From: JBJXDT01 sp046153505
GTDB lineage: Bacteria > Pseudomonadota > Gammaproteobacteria > Burkholderiales > Methylophilaceae
Assembly: GCA_046153505.1 (NCBI GenBank)
Contig: JBJXDT010000026.1
Span: 1 to 5,557 of the forward strand
Reading direction: 5' to 3'
Length of the DNA: 5,557 nt
How positions within the stretch are numbered: the first letter of the stretch is position 1; the number at the start of each line of letters is the position of its first letter. Below the pieces are notes generated by a model. The model saw only the letters and a program-made list of their open reading frames with translations, was not told the DNA's origin and did no database searches. Position numbers and translations under genes: made by a program. This document shows positions 1-5,557 of the stretch, in pieces.

Positions 1-23
1 TTAACTTTCAAGCTAATAAACTC

Positions 24-956
24 ATGCATATTCACGTATTAGGTGCCGGCGCAGGCGGTGGTTTCCCACAATGGAACTGTAATTGTTTTAATTGTGATGG
101 ATTGCGTAAAGGCACCATAAAAGCCACAAAGCGCACACAATCATCCATTTGTGTTTCAAGTAACGGTGTGGATTGGGTGCTATTTAATGCATCCCCCGAC
201 GTATTACAGCAAATTCAAGACTTTGCACCTATGCAACCAGGTCGCGCGATACGCGATTCTGGCATTCAAGCGATTGTGCTGATAGACGCGCAAATAGATC
301 ATACAACTGGCTTATTTATGTTGCGCGAGGGTAAAGTAAAGCGTGAGATTTATTGCTCCGATATGGTGTATGAAGACCTAACCACAGGTAATCAGATACT
401 TAATATTTTAGGCCATTACTGTGGGGTGAATCACCACCAAGTGCCTATTGATGGCAAAACAAGCTTTGAAATTCCTAATGTAGCCAATTTGAAATTCACA
501 ACGGTGGCACTCAAAAGTGCAGCACCGCCTTACTCACCTCATCGCAACAATCCACAGGCTGGGGATACGATTGGCGTGTTGATTGAAGAAATTAGCACCG
601 GTAGAAAATGCTGGTACAGCCCAGGGTTGGCTGAGATTGAGCCGCATTTGCCCGTTTTGATGAATCAAGCAGATTGCATTATGGTCGATGGTACGTTTTG
701 GACAGATACCGAAATGGCTGATTTAGGTTTAATGACTAAAACGGCACGCAGCATTGGCCACAACCCGCAATCAGGTCAGGGCGGCATGATAGAAGAATTA
801 GATAAATTTGGTCCTAAAAATGGTCAAAAAGTAAGAAAAGTGTTGATTCATATCAACAACACCAATCCGATTTTAAGAGAAGATTCTGCCGAGCGCGCAA
901 TTTTGAACCAACATGGCATAGAAGTGGCCTATGATGGTATGGATATTATGCTGTAA
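24..956 (+). CDS. pqqB: PqqB, PQQ biosynthesis protein (metallo-beta-lactamase fold)
   Basis: 310 residues, close to the usual 300-310 of PqqB. The start is fixed by the family N-terminus: a glycine-rich GAGAGGGFPQWN stretch at residues 8-18, then the CNCxNC cysteine cluster (C19, C21, C24), the structural zinc site of the family. Other PqqB landmarks are SPD (57-59), DAQIDHTTGL (88-97, H93), GHNP (245-248) and HINNTNP (276-282). The fold is that of metallo-beta-lactamases, but the canonical HxHxDH motif is replaced by the DAQIDH version typical of PqqB. Known role: a cytoplasmic metal-dependent oxygenase that hydroxylates the Tyr part of the crosslinked Glu-Tyr intermediate before PqqC acts; older literature proposed a PQQ carrier. 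No clear Shine-Dalgarno precedes ATG 24, so translation may depend on upstream sequence outside the window. It is the first complete gene of the operon seen here. Confidence 0.97.
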   Translation: MHIHVLGAGAGGGFPQWNCNCFNCDGLRKGTIKATKRTQSSICVSSNGVDWVLFNASPDVLQQIQDFAPMQPGRAIRDSGIQAIVLIDAQIDHTTGLFMLREGKVKREIYCSDMVYEDLTTGNQILNILGHYCGVNHHQVPIDGKTSFEIPNVANLKFTTVALKSAAPPYSPHRNNPQAGDTIGVLIEEISTGRKCWYSPGLAEIEPHLPVLMNQADCIMVDGTFWTDTEMADLGLMTKTARSIGHNPQSGQGGMIEELDKFGPKNGQKVRKVLIHINNTNPILREDSAERAILNQHGIEVAYDGMDIML

Positions 957-1061
957 ATGGTTGGAAAAGCGCTCGAGCGAAAACAATGCCTCCGGAAGCC
1001 TCATGGATATTGGCTCGCAGAGGCAATGCTACAACTTAGGAAAATTTGAAGGTTTAAAACG
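957..1061 (+). other. Structured pqqB-pqqC spacer with repeats and a 30-codon reading frame
   Basis: This 105-base spacer is longer than the other gaps inside the pqq cluster (3 and 17 bases). It contains a perfect 10-base palindrome, CGCTCGAGCG at 970-979. GCCTC occurs twice, at 988-992 and 998-1002, and both copies can pair with GAGGC at 1020-1024; the first copy forms a 6-bp stem, TGCCTC 987-992 with GAGGCA 1020-1025. CGAGC at 974-978 can instead pair with GCTCG at 1013-1017, which crosses that stem. The core 969-1025 is GC-rich, about 58% by hand count. An ATG directly abuts the pqqB stop, in the same frame, and opens 30 codons ending at TGA 1047-1049. That length is not rare by chance and the frame has no visible ribosome binding site. 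A spacer RNA structure is the more natural reading; a leader peptide is possible but unsupported. Confidence 0.45.
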
Positions 1062-1820
1062 ATGACAAAACAAGCACCATTAGCGCCTTGGTCGCGTACC
1101 GAATTCGAGGAAAAACTTCGCGAAAAAGGCAAAGGCTACCACATTTACCATCCATTTCACGTGATGATGTATGAAGGCAAGCTGACTAAAGAACAATTGC
1201 AATGCTGGGTGGCAAACAGGTTTTACTACCAAATTGCCATTCCTATGAAAGATGGTGCAATCCTCTCAAACTGCCCAGATGTTGAAGTGCGTAAACAATG
1301 GATTGTGCGTATTACCGATCATGATGGTGTGGGCGATACTATGGGCGGTATTGAGGCATGGATTCAATTGGGCGCGGCAGTTGGCTTAACGCGTCAACAA
1401 GTCACCAGTTTGGAAATGGTGAGCCCCGGCGTGCGTTTTGCTGTAGATGCTTATATCAACTTTGCGAAACAACGCCCATGGCAAGAAAGTGTATGTTCAA
1501 GTTTAACGGAGTTATTTGCTCCGCACATTCACCAGCAACGAATAAGCTCATGGCCAACTATGTATCCATGGATTAAAGAAGAAGGCTTAACCTACTTTAA
1601 AAAACGTCTGACAGAAGCGCGCCGTGATGTAGAGCAAGGCCTAGGTGTGACTTTGGATTATTTTAGTACCTCACGTGAAATGCAAATGAAAGCCTTAGAA
1701 ATCTTGCAATTTAAACTCAACGTACTGTGGGTGATTGCAGATTCCATCATGCTGGCATCGACTAAGATTACAACCGAGGGGCAAGATTATTTGCGCCAAC
1801 CTGTCATTAAAATTGAATAA
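1062..1820 (+). CDS. pqqC: PqqC, pyrroloquinoline-quinone synthase
   Basis: 252 residues, matching the usual size of about 250. PqqC is a cofactor-free all-helical oxidase of the TenA/heme-oxygenase-like fold. It catalyses the last step, ring closure and eight-electron oxidation of AHQQ to PQQ using oxygen, in the cytoplasm. Recognisable blocks are YHIYHPFH (26-33), NRFYYQ (52-57), RITDHDG (83-89), LTELFAP (148-154), HIHQQRI (155-161) and YFKKRL (178-183). By alignment from memory with the Klebsiella enzyme, H87, E150, H157, R160, Y178, R182 and K218 match the active-site set H84, E147, H154, R157, Y175, R179 and K214, so it looks catalytically intact. ATG 1062 is preceded by GAAGG at 1048-1052 with 9 bases of spacing, and the N-terminus matches the family. 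It is a free-standing protein, not the PqqCD fusion of some methylotrophs, and is probably translationally coupled to pqqD. Confidence 0.97.
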   Translation: MTKQAPLAPWSRTEFEEKLREKGKGYHIYHPFHVMMYEGKLTKEQLQCWVANRFYYQIAIPMKDGAILSNCPDVEVRKQWIVRITDHDGVGDTMGGIEAWIQLGAAVGLTRQQVTSLEMVSPGVRFAVDAYINFAKQRPWQESVCSSLTELFAPHIHQQRISSWPTMYPWIKEEGLTYFKKRLTEARRDVEQGLGVTLDYFSTSREMQMKALEILQFKLNVLWVIADSIMLASTKITTEGQDYLRQPVIKIE

Positions 1821-1823
1821 CTT

Positions 1824-2108
1824 ATGGAAAATAATATTTCAGAATCAGATATTTATGCCATTGCGTTACATCACCGTTTTCAATGGGAAGAAGCACAGCA
1901 AAGTTATGTCATACTTTTTCCTGAAGGCATGGTCAAATTGCATGGTGGCGCAGGTGAAATATTAAAACGCTTGGATGGAAAAGCATCCGTTGGCGATATT
2001 GTGGCTGAATTAAAAGCTATATTTCCAGATGCGCCTGAAATTGAAAAAGATATTCTTGGTATGTTAGATTTGGCCGTAGGCAAAGCTTGGTTACGCAAAG
2101 TTAACTAA
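1824..2108 (+). CDS. pqqD: PqqD, PqqA-binding peptide chaperone
   Basis: 94 residues, the usual size of about 90-95. PqqD is a small winged-helix RiPP recognition element that binds the PqqA precursor peptide tightly and delivers it to PqqE. Visible family blocks are RFQWEEAQQSYVILFPEGM (18-36, the beta-strand region that grips the peptide), VKLHGGAGEIL (37-47) and LDG (50-52), then a helical C-terminal half with a D-I-V-x-x-L pattern (58-63). It starts 3 bases after the pqqC stop and has no purine-rich Shine-Dalgarno (the upstream bases are AT-rich), so re-initiation by ribosomes finishing pqqC is the likely route. It is not fused to pqqC or pqqE. A small shadow frame on the opposite strand over the same bases is not a gene. 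Confidence 0.95.
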   Translation: MENNISESDIYAIALHHRFQWEEAQQSYVILFPEGMVKLHGGAGEILKRLDGKASVGDIVAELKAIFPDAPEIEKDILGMLDLAVGKAWLRKVN

Positions 2109-2113
2109 GGTTT

Positions 2114-2119
2114 AAGGAG
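2114..2119 (+). promoter_or_regulatory. Strong ribosome binding site of pqqE
   Basis: AAGGAG lies 6 bases before ATG 2126 and is the best Shine-Dalgarno match in the window. It fixes the pqqE start even though the resulting protein has a longer N-terminus than many homologues. By contrast pqqB and pqqD have no obvious site. Confidence 0.85.
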
Positions 2120-2125
2120 CAGTAT

Positions 2126-3349
2126 ATGACACAAAATTCGTTAGGTGAATCAGCCGTTCAAAAAGCAGTGCAATCTCAAAACAATGGTGTAGCGGCTAAT
2201 ATCACGCATACGCAACCGCTATGGTTGCTGGCAGAAATCACCTATCGTTGCCCGCTACATTGTGCATTTTGCTACAACCCAACGGATTACGATAAACACA
2301 CGCAAAATGAGCTGAACACAGAGCAATGGATACAAGTATTGCGTGATGCTCGTAAGCAAGGCGCGATTCAGTTGGGTATTTCAGGCGGTGAGCCGCTATT
2401 GCGAGATGATATTGAAGAGATTGTAATAGAGGCAAAAAAACTAGGTTATTACAGTAATTTGATTACTTCTGGAGTTGGTTTAACGGAAAAACGTATTCAA
2501 GCTTTCAAAGAGGGTGGCTTGGACCATATTCAGCTCTCAATGCATGATATTACAGAAGAAATTAACAACTTCATTACCAATACCAAAACTTTCGAATTGA
2601 AGAAAAAAGTGGCTGCTATGATTAAACGTCACGGCTACCCGATGGTTTTGAATGTGGTAATTCACCGCTATAACATTGGTCATATGAAAGAAATTTTGGA
2701 AATGGCTGAAGCATTAGGTGCTGATTATATCGAGCTAGCCAATACGCAATATTATGGCTGGTCTTTGGTAAATCGCAGTCAGTTGATGCCGCTCAAAGAG
2801 CAAATTGACGAGGCCGAACGCATCACCAACGAGTTTCGTGCAAAAGTGGGCAACAAAATGAAGATATTTTTTGTGGTGCCAGACTACTTTGGTGATAGAC
2901 CCAAAAAATGCATGAACGGTTGGGGCGAAGTGTTTATGATTGTTACAGCAAATGGTGATGTATTACCATGCCATTCTGCACGCGTATTGCCAGGCATTGA
3001 GTTTCCGAATGTACGAGAGAATGGTTTGGAATGGGCATGGAAAGAAAGCCCGGCCTTTAATAAATATCGCGGTGACGACTGGATGAAAGAGCCATGTCGT
3101 AGCTGTAGTGAGAAAGAAAATGACTTGGGTGGTTGCCGCTGCCAGGCATTTTTACTTTCGGGCGATGCGGAAAGTGCAGACCCTGTATGTAGCAAATCGC
3201 CTAATCGTCACTTGATTGATGAGGCCATCGAGGCTTCTAAAAATCCACAAATTCAATCTCAGCCCATAATTTTTAGAACAGACAAAAATTCTAAAAAATA
3301 TGCAGCTGGCGACAAAGAACGCGTTGAAAATTTTCACGCATTGCCCTAA
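2126..3349 (+). CDS. pqqE: PqqE, radical-SAM PqqA peptide cyclase
   Basis: 407 residues, somewhat longer than the roughly 360-390 usual for PqqE. It is a cytoplasmic radical-SAM/SPASM enzyme that forms the carbon-carbon bond between a Glu and a Tyr side chain of PqqA while PqqD holds the peptide. The radical-SAM cluster motif CPLHCAFC supplies C42, C46 and C49, followed by the SAM-binding ISGGEP at 85-90. The C-terminal SPASM region carries C262, a GxxxxC unit ending at C282, C324-x2-C327, the GGCRCQ segment with C337 and C339, and C355, the cysteine set expected for two auxiliary iron-sulphur clusters. The first cluster cysteine sits about 20 residues later than in Klebsiella PqqE because of a polar, Gln/Asn-rich N-terminal extension (2-30). 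About 52 hydrophilic residues follow the last cysteine. The strong upstream AAGGAG supports this start. All key cysteines are present, so it should be active. Confidence 0.97.
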   Translation: MTQNSLGESAVQKAVQSQNNGVAANITHTQPLWLLAEITYRCPLHCAFCYNPTDYDKHTQNELNTEQWIQVLRDARKQGAIQLGISGGEPLLRDDIEEIVIEAKKLGYYSNLITSGVGLTEKRIQAFKEGGLDHIQLSMHDITEEINNFITNTKTFELKKKVAAMIKRHGYPMVLNVVIHRYNIGHMKEILEMAEALGADYIELANTQYYGWSLVNRSQLMPLKEQIDEAERITNEFRAKVGNKMKIFFVVPDYFGDRPKKCMNGWGEVFMIVTANGDVLPCHSARVLPGIEFPNVRENGLEWAWKESPAFNKYRGDDWMKEPCRSCSEKENDLGGCRCQAFLLSGDAESADPVCSKSPNRHLIDEAIEASKNPQIQSQPIIFRTDKNSKKYAAGDKERVENFHALP

Positions 3350-3424
3350 GTAGTTGCTATTTCGCAATAGCGTGCAAACGCACGCAATGCGTACTACAAT
3401 CAGGTTTTTAATAATTTTGAGACG
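3350..3424 (+). other. Stem-loop-rich spacer between pqqE and the methyltransferase gene
   Basis: Several perfect inverted repeats overlap in these 75 bases. GTAGT 3350-3354 can pair with ACTAC 3393-3397. Inside it, GCTATT 3356-3361 pairs with AATAGC 3366-3371, and ACGCA 3378-3382 pairs with TGCGT 3388-3392; together these make a compact three-way junction. A competing GC-rich hairpin, GCGTGC 3370-3375 with GCACGC 3380-3385 around an AAAC loop, excludes the second and third stems. A T-rich stretch (3405-3419, with TTTTT at 3405-3409) follows but is not directly against a stem, so this is not a textbook intrinsic terminator. It may be a leaky terminator, an attenuator or a 3'-end protecting structure that separates pqq expression from the downstream genes. 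No convincing -35/-10 promoter was seen for the downstream gene. Confidence 0.5.
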
Positions 3425-4246
3425 ATGATGGCGACAAAAAGACCGATTGCATTTGTGTTGGCTGCGAGTAACCACGGATCTATGATTGTGAACCGCAATG
3501 ATTACCATATGATAGATGCTACGAGAGGCTATGGCGTTGGGTTTCAAATATTAAATAGTAGCTGTTTTGATCCAGAAGAAGTTAATTTTGCGCTTGCAAT
3601 ACTTACGCTACGCCAAAGGTACTCTGGAGATGGCGTAGTAGGTATCGACTGTGGTGCAAATATTGGCGTACACACAGTAGAGTGGGCAAAACACATGTAC
3701 GGCTGGGGAAGTGTGCAGGCGTTTGAAGCACAAGAGCGCGTGTATTATGCGCTGGCAGGTAATTTGGCGATTAACAATTGTTTAAATGCCAGCGCACATT
3801 ACGCTGCGGTAGGCGCAGAGTGCGGCCAAATTAAAATTCCTGTGGCTAATAGTTTAGTGCCTGCAAGCTTTGGTAGTTTGGAATTAAAGCAAAACAAACA
3901 AAATGAATTTATTGGCCAAAATGTGGATTACAGCGATGATGCAATGCAAGCTGTACAGCTTAAAAGTATTGATTCATTTCAATGGCCACGGGTAGATTTC
4001 ATCAAAATTGATGTAGAAGGGATGGAGGTAGAAGTGCTGACAGGGGCTCAAGACACAATTTCACGTTGCAAACCAGTGATGATGATCGAAATTATTAAAA
4101 CAGATAAAGTGGCTGTGGAATCATTTTTAAGTGCTCAAGGTTATGCAATATACCCTATGGGCATTAATTTGCTTGCGGTGCATGCGGCTGACCCGATAAT
4201 TAAGCACCTTGGGGTCAATAATGGGGTGATTAATCTAACGCTGTAA
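3425..4246 (+). CDS. FkbM-family SAM-dependent methyltransferase
   Basis: 273 residues, the usual size for a single-domain FkbM protein. The SAM-binding motif I is VVGIDCGANIGVHT (71-84, with D75, G77, N79 and G81), followed by the acidic ribose-binding position in FEAQE (E101). The family hallmark IKIDVEGMEVEVLTGA lies at 193-208. FkbM enzymes are mostly O-methyltransferases acting on small molecules, glycans or lipids; the substrate here cannot be read from the sequence. No signal peptide or membrane segment is seen, so it is probably cytoplasmic. About 70 residues precede the SAM domain (including YGVGFQIL at 36-43 and FDPEEV at 48-53) and look like an ordered family-specific part. There are two adjacent ATG codons, 3425 and 3428; GAG at 3419-3421 is 3 bases from the first and 6 from the second, so the second may be the real start. 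It has no known part in PQQ synthesis. Confidence 0.9.
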   Translation: MMATKRPIAFVLAASNHGSMIVNRNDYHMIDATRGYGVGFQILNSSCFDPEEVNFALAILTLRQRYSGDGVVGIDCGANIGVHTVEWAKHMYGWGSVQAFEAQERVYYALAGNLAINNCLNASAHYAAVGAECGQIKIPVANSLVPASFGSLELKQNKQNEFIGQNVDYSDDAMQAVQLKSIDSFQWPRVDFIKIDVEGMEVEVLTGAQDTISRCKPVMMIEIIKTDKVAVESFLSAQGYAIYPMGINLLAVHAADPIIKHLGVNNGVINLTL

Positions 4247-4288
4247 CTATGTTTGCTGTTTGTTGTCAGCGCTTGCCAGCATTTATCC

Positions 4289-4293
4289 GAAAG
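4289..4293 (+). promoter_or_regulatory. Probable ribosome binding site choosing ATG 4302 for the transporter
   Basis: GAAAG, 8 bases before ATG 4302, is a modest Shine-Dalgarno. The alternative TTG at 4260, which would add 14 residues, has only T-rich sequence upstream. The site therefore supports the ATG. Confidence 0.5.
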
Positions 4294-4301
4294 TGTTCTT
4301 T

Positions 4302-5486
4302 ATGAGGTATGCATCTCCGATTGTAGTTTCAGTAGTGCTTGCAAGTTTAGCGGCCCTTGCACCATTTGCAATTGATACCTACTTGCCTGCTTTTCCAGCA
4401 ATGACAGCAGATTTGCACGGCAGTAACTTACAGCTCCAGCAAAGCCTAACTGCCTATTTGCTGCCTTACGCCTTAATGACGCTTTGGCATGGCGCACTTT
4501 CCGATGCGATTGGTCGAATAGCGACAATTCGTTGGGGACTAGGCGTGTTTGCTTTGGCTTCTATCGGTTGTGCTTTAGCAAAAAATGTTGAAACCTTATG
4601 GTTTTTTAGAGCGCTGCAGGGTGCATCGGCAGGGGCGGGCAACGTTGTGGCGCGCGCGATGGTGCGTGATCTTTTTGAAGGCGTACAAGCACAAAAAGTC
4701 ATGGCACAAGTGCAGATGATTTTTGGCATTGCGCCTGCAATTGCACCCATTATCGGTGGCTGGCTGCTGGGAATTCATTGGCAAGCGATTTTCATCTTTT
4801 TGAGTCTTTATGCATTGGCTTCACTTATAGCAGCGCAGATATTGCTTCCTGAGACAGTATCAATAGGCAACCGAGTACCGCTATCAGCCAAACAAGTAGC
4901 CTCTGGTTACCAACAAGCCTTTTGTGATAAAGAATTCAATATGTTGGTATGCGCTGTTGGCGCCAATTTCGCAGGATTTTTTGTCTATGTGCTTTCAGCA
5001 CCTGTTTTCTTAATACAGCATCTAAAGCTCAATCCACATCAATTTGGCTACATGTTTATCCCAACTGTCTGTGGGATGGTGTTTGGTTCCTATTTAGCAA
5101 GAAACGCCGCGGGCAAATTCCCACCGCACAAAGTGATTAGATTTGCTTATGGCTGGATGGCGTGCGCGGTGACGCTCAATATAGCTGTGTGTTTATGGGT
5201 GCCCGTGAGCGTCTTCGCCAACATTTTACCCATTGCACTATATAATGTGGGTATGGCACTCGCTGTACCTATTTTATCGCTCGCTGCGCTCGACAGAATG
5301 CCCAGGTTACGAGGTACAGCCTCTTCCGCGCAAGCCTTTGTGCAAATGATGTTTTCAACAGTATCCGCAGGTTTAGTGATACCAGTGCTTTGGAATAACC
5401 CACTCGGCTTGGCTTATGGCATGCTCAGTTATCTTTTCATTGGGGCTATTTGCGCTAGATCTAGTTCTGTTTGGCAAAATAAGTAA
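4302..5486 (+). CDS. Bcr/CflA-type MFS multidrug efflux transporter
   Basis: 394 residues from ATG 4302, matching the roughly 390-400 of the Bcr/CflA group (12-segment, H+-antiporting inner-membrane exporters related to E. coli Bcr). About 12 hydrophobic segments can be read, near 6-24, 45-63, 76-94, 99-118, 137-155, 162-182, 213-233, 250-268, 280-298, 302-326, 340-362 and 368-386. Family signs are IDTYLPAFP in segment 1 (24-32), MFS motif A GALSDAIGR (64-72), the segment-4 arginine in FRALQG (102-107), a motif-C-like GIAPAIAPIIGG (142-153) and RGTASS (337-342), which matches the GTASS block in Bcr. An in-frame TTG at 4260 would give 408 residues, but it lacks a ribosome binding site and the ATG leaves the expected short cytoplasmic N-terminus. 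It follows the methyltransferase gene by 55 bases with no clear terminator, so co-transcription is plausible. The substrate is unknown. Confidence 0.93.
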   Translation: MRYASPIVVSVVLASLAALAPFAIDTYLPAFPAMTADLHGSNLQLQQSLTAYLLPYALMTLWHGALSDAIGRIATIRWGLGVFALASIGCALAKNVETLWFFRALQGASAGAGNVVARAMVRDLFEGVQAQKVMAQVQMIFGIAPAIAPIIGGWLLGIHWQAIFIFLSLYALASLIAAQILLPETVSIGNRVPLSAKQVASGYQQAFCDKEFNMLVCAVGANFAGFFVYVLSAPVFLIQHLKLNPHQFGYMFIPTVCGMVFGSYLARNAAGKFPPHKVIRFAYGWMACAVTLNIAVCLWVPVSVFANILPIALYNVGMALAVPILSLAALDRMPRLRGTASSAQAFVQMMFSTVSAGLVIPVLWNNPLGLAYGMLSYLFIGAICARSSSVWQNK

Positions 5487-5523
5487 TTTTTTTATATATT
5501 TCGATAAAAGGGATATTTTCCTC

Positions 5524-5550
5524 TTGACTATATCGTGAACTAAGTATAGT
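5524..5550. promoter_or_regulatory. Promoter-like element with overlapping inverted repeat
   Basis: A perfect 6-base inverted repeat, ACTATA 5527-5532 and TATAGT 5545-5550 with a 12-base spacer, lies in the AT-rich tail after the transporter. TTGACT at 5524-5529 resembles a -35 box and TATAGT a -10 box, but the 15-base gap between them is shorter than the usual 17. GAAC at 5537-5540 and GTTC at 5551-5554 add a second, shorter inverted repeat. This layout would suit a regulator binding over the promoter of the next gene, which is outside the window. In AT-rich sequence such repeats can also arise by chance. Confidence 0.25.
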
Positions 5551-5557
5551 GTTCTTC

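Noticed and set aside
957..1049. 30-codon frame after pqqB as a second pqqA-like precursor
   Set aside because: It lacks the Glu-x-x-x-Tyr core of PqqA and has no ribosome binding site.
2884..3195. 103-codon open frame on the - strand inside pqqE
   Set aside because: It lies wholly within the conserved SPASM-coding part of pqqE; composition reflects the complementary strand of that gene.
3386..3424. Sigma-70 promoter for the methyltransferase, using TAATAA near 3409 as -10
   Set aside because: No acceptable -35 box lies 16-18 bases upstream; the position holds AATGCG.
3152..3547. 131-codon open frame on the - strand across the pqqE/methyltransferase junction
   Set aside because: It overlaps two well-supported genes, shows no recognisable motif, and looks like an antisense shadow.
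4260..4301. TTG at 4260 as the transporter start, giving 408 residues
   Set aside because: There is no Shine-Dalgarno before it, the 14 extra residues are not typical of Bcr/CflA N-termini, and ATG 4302 has a reasonable GAAAG site.
5487..5523. Intrinsic terminator after the transporter
   Set aside because: TTTTTTT follows the stop codon directly, but no GC-rich stem precedes it; the only hairpin, TTTTAT 5490-5495 with ATAAAA 5504-5509, is all A/T and has no T-run after it.

Overview
The window carries the core of a pyrroloquinoline quinone (PQQ) biosynthesis operon, pqqB-pqqC-pqqD-pqqE. An FkbM-family methyltransferase and a Bcr/CflA-type drug-efflux transporter follow. All six genes are on the + strand, and nothing convincing is coded on the - strand. 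Moderate GC content, separate (unfused) pqqC, pqqD and pqqE, and the protein sequences suggest a Gram-negative methylotroph, most likely a betaproteobacterium of the Methylophilaceae (Methylotenera-like). This assignment comes from reading and recollection, not from a database search.

Layout: positions 1-23 are a short leader. The precursor-peptide gene pqqA is not in the window and should lie just upstream. pqqB (24-956) is followed by a 105-base spacer of GC-rich, repeat-containing sequence. pqqC (1062-1820) and pqqD (1824-2108) are separated by only 3 bases, and pqqE (2126-3349) follows behind a strong ribosome binding site. A 75-base spacer dense in mutually exclusive stem-loops separates pqqE from the methyltransferase gene (3425-4246). 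The transporter (best start ATG 4302, stop 5486) comes 55 bases later. The last 71 bases are AT-rich and hold an inverted repeat overlapping a promoter-like element, perhaps for the next gene.

How the genes work together: in the known pathway PqqD holds the PqqA peptide and presents it to the radical-SAM enzyme PqqE, which crosslinks a Glu and a Tyr side chain. After proteolysis PqqB hydroxylates the released crosslinked amino acid pair, and PqqC performs the final ring closure and oxidation. PQQ is then the cofactor of periplasmic dehydrogenases, including methanol dehydrogenases in methylotrophs. No pqqF/pqqG-type protease gene is present here. The methyltransferase and efflux gene have no established role in PQQ synthesis and may simply be neighbours.

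No CRISPR array, tRNA, rRNA, insertion sequence or clear intrinsic terminator was found. The window is mostly ordinary; the two structured spacers and the methyltransferase/exporter pair are the points worth a second look.
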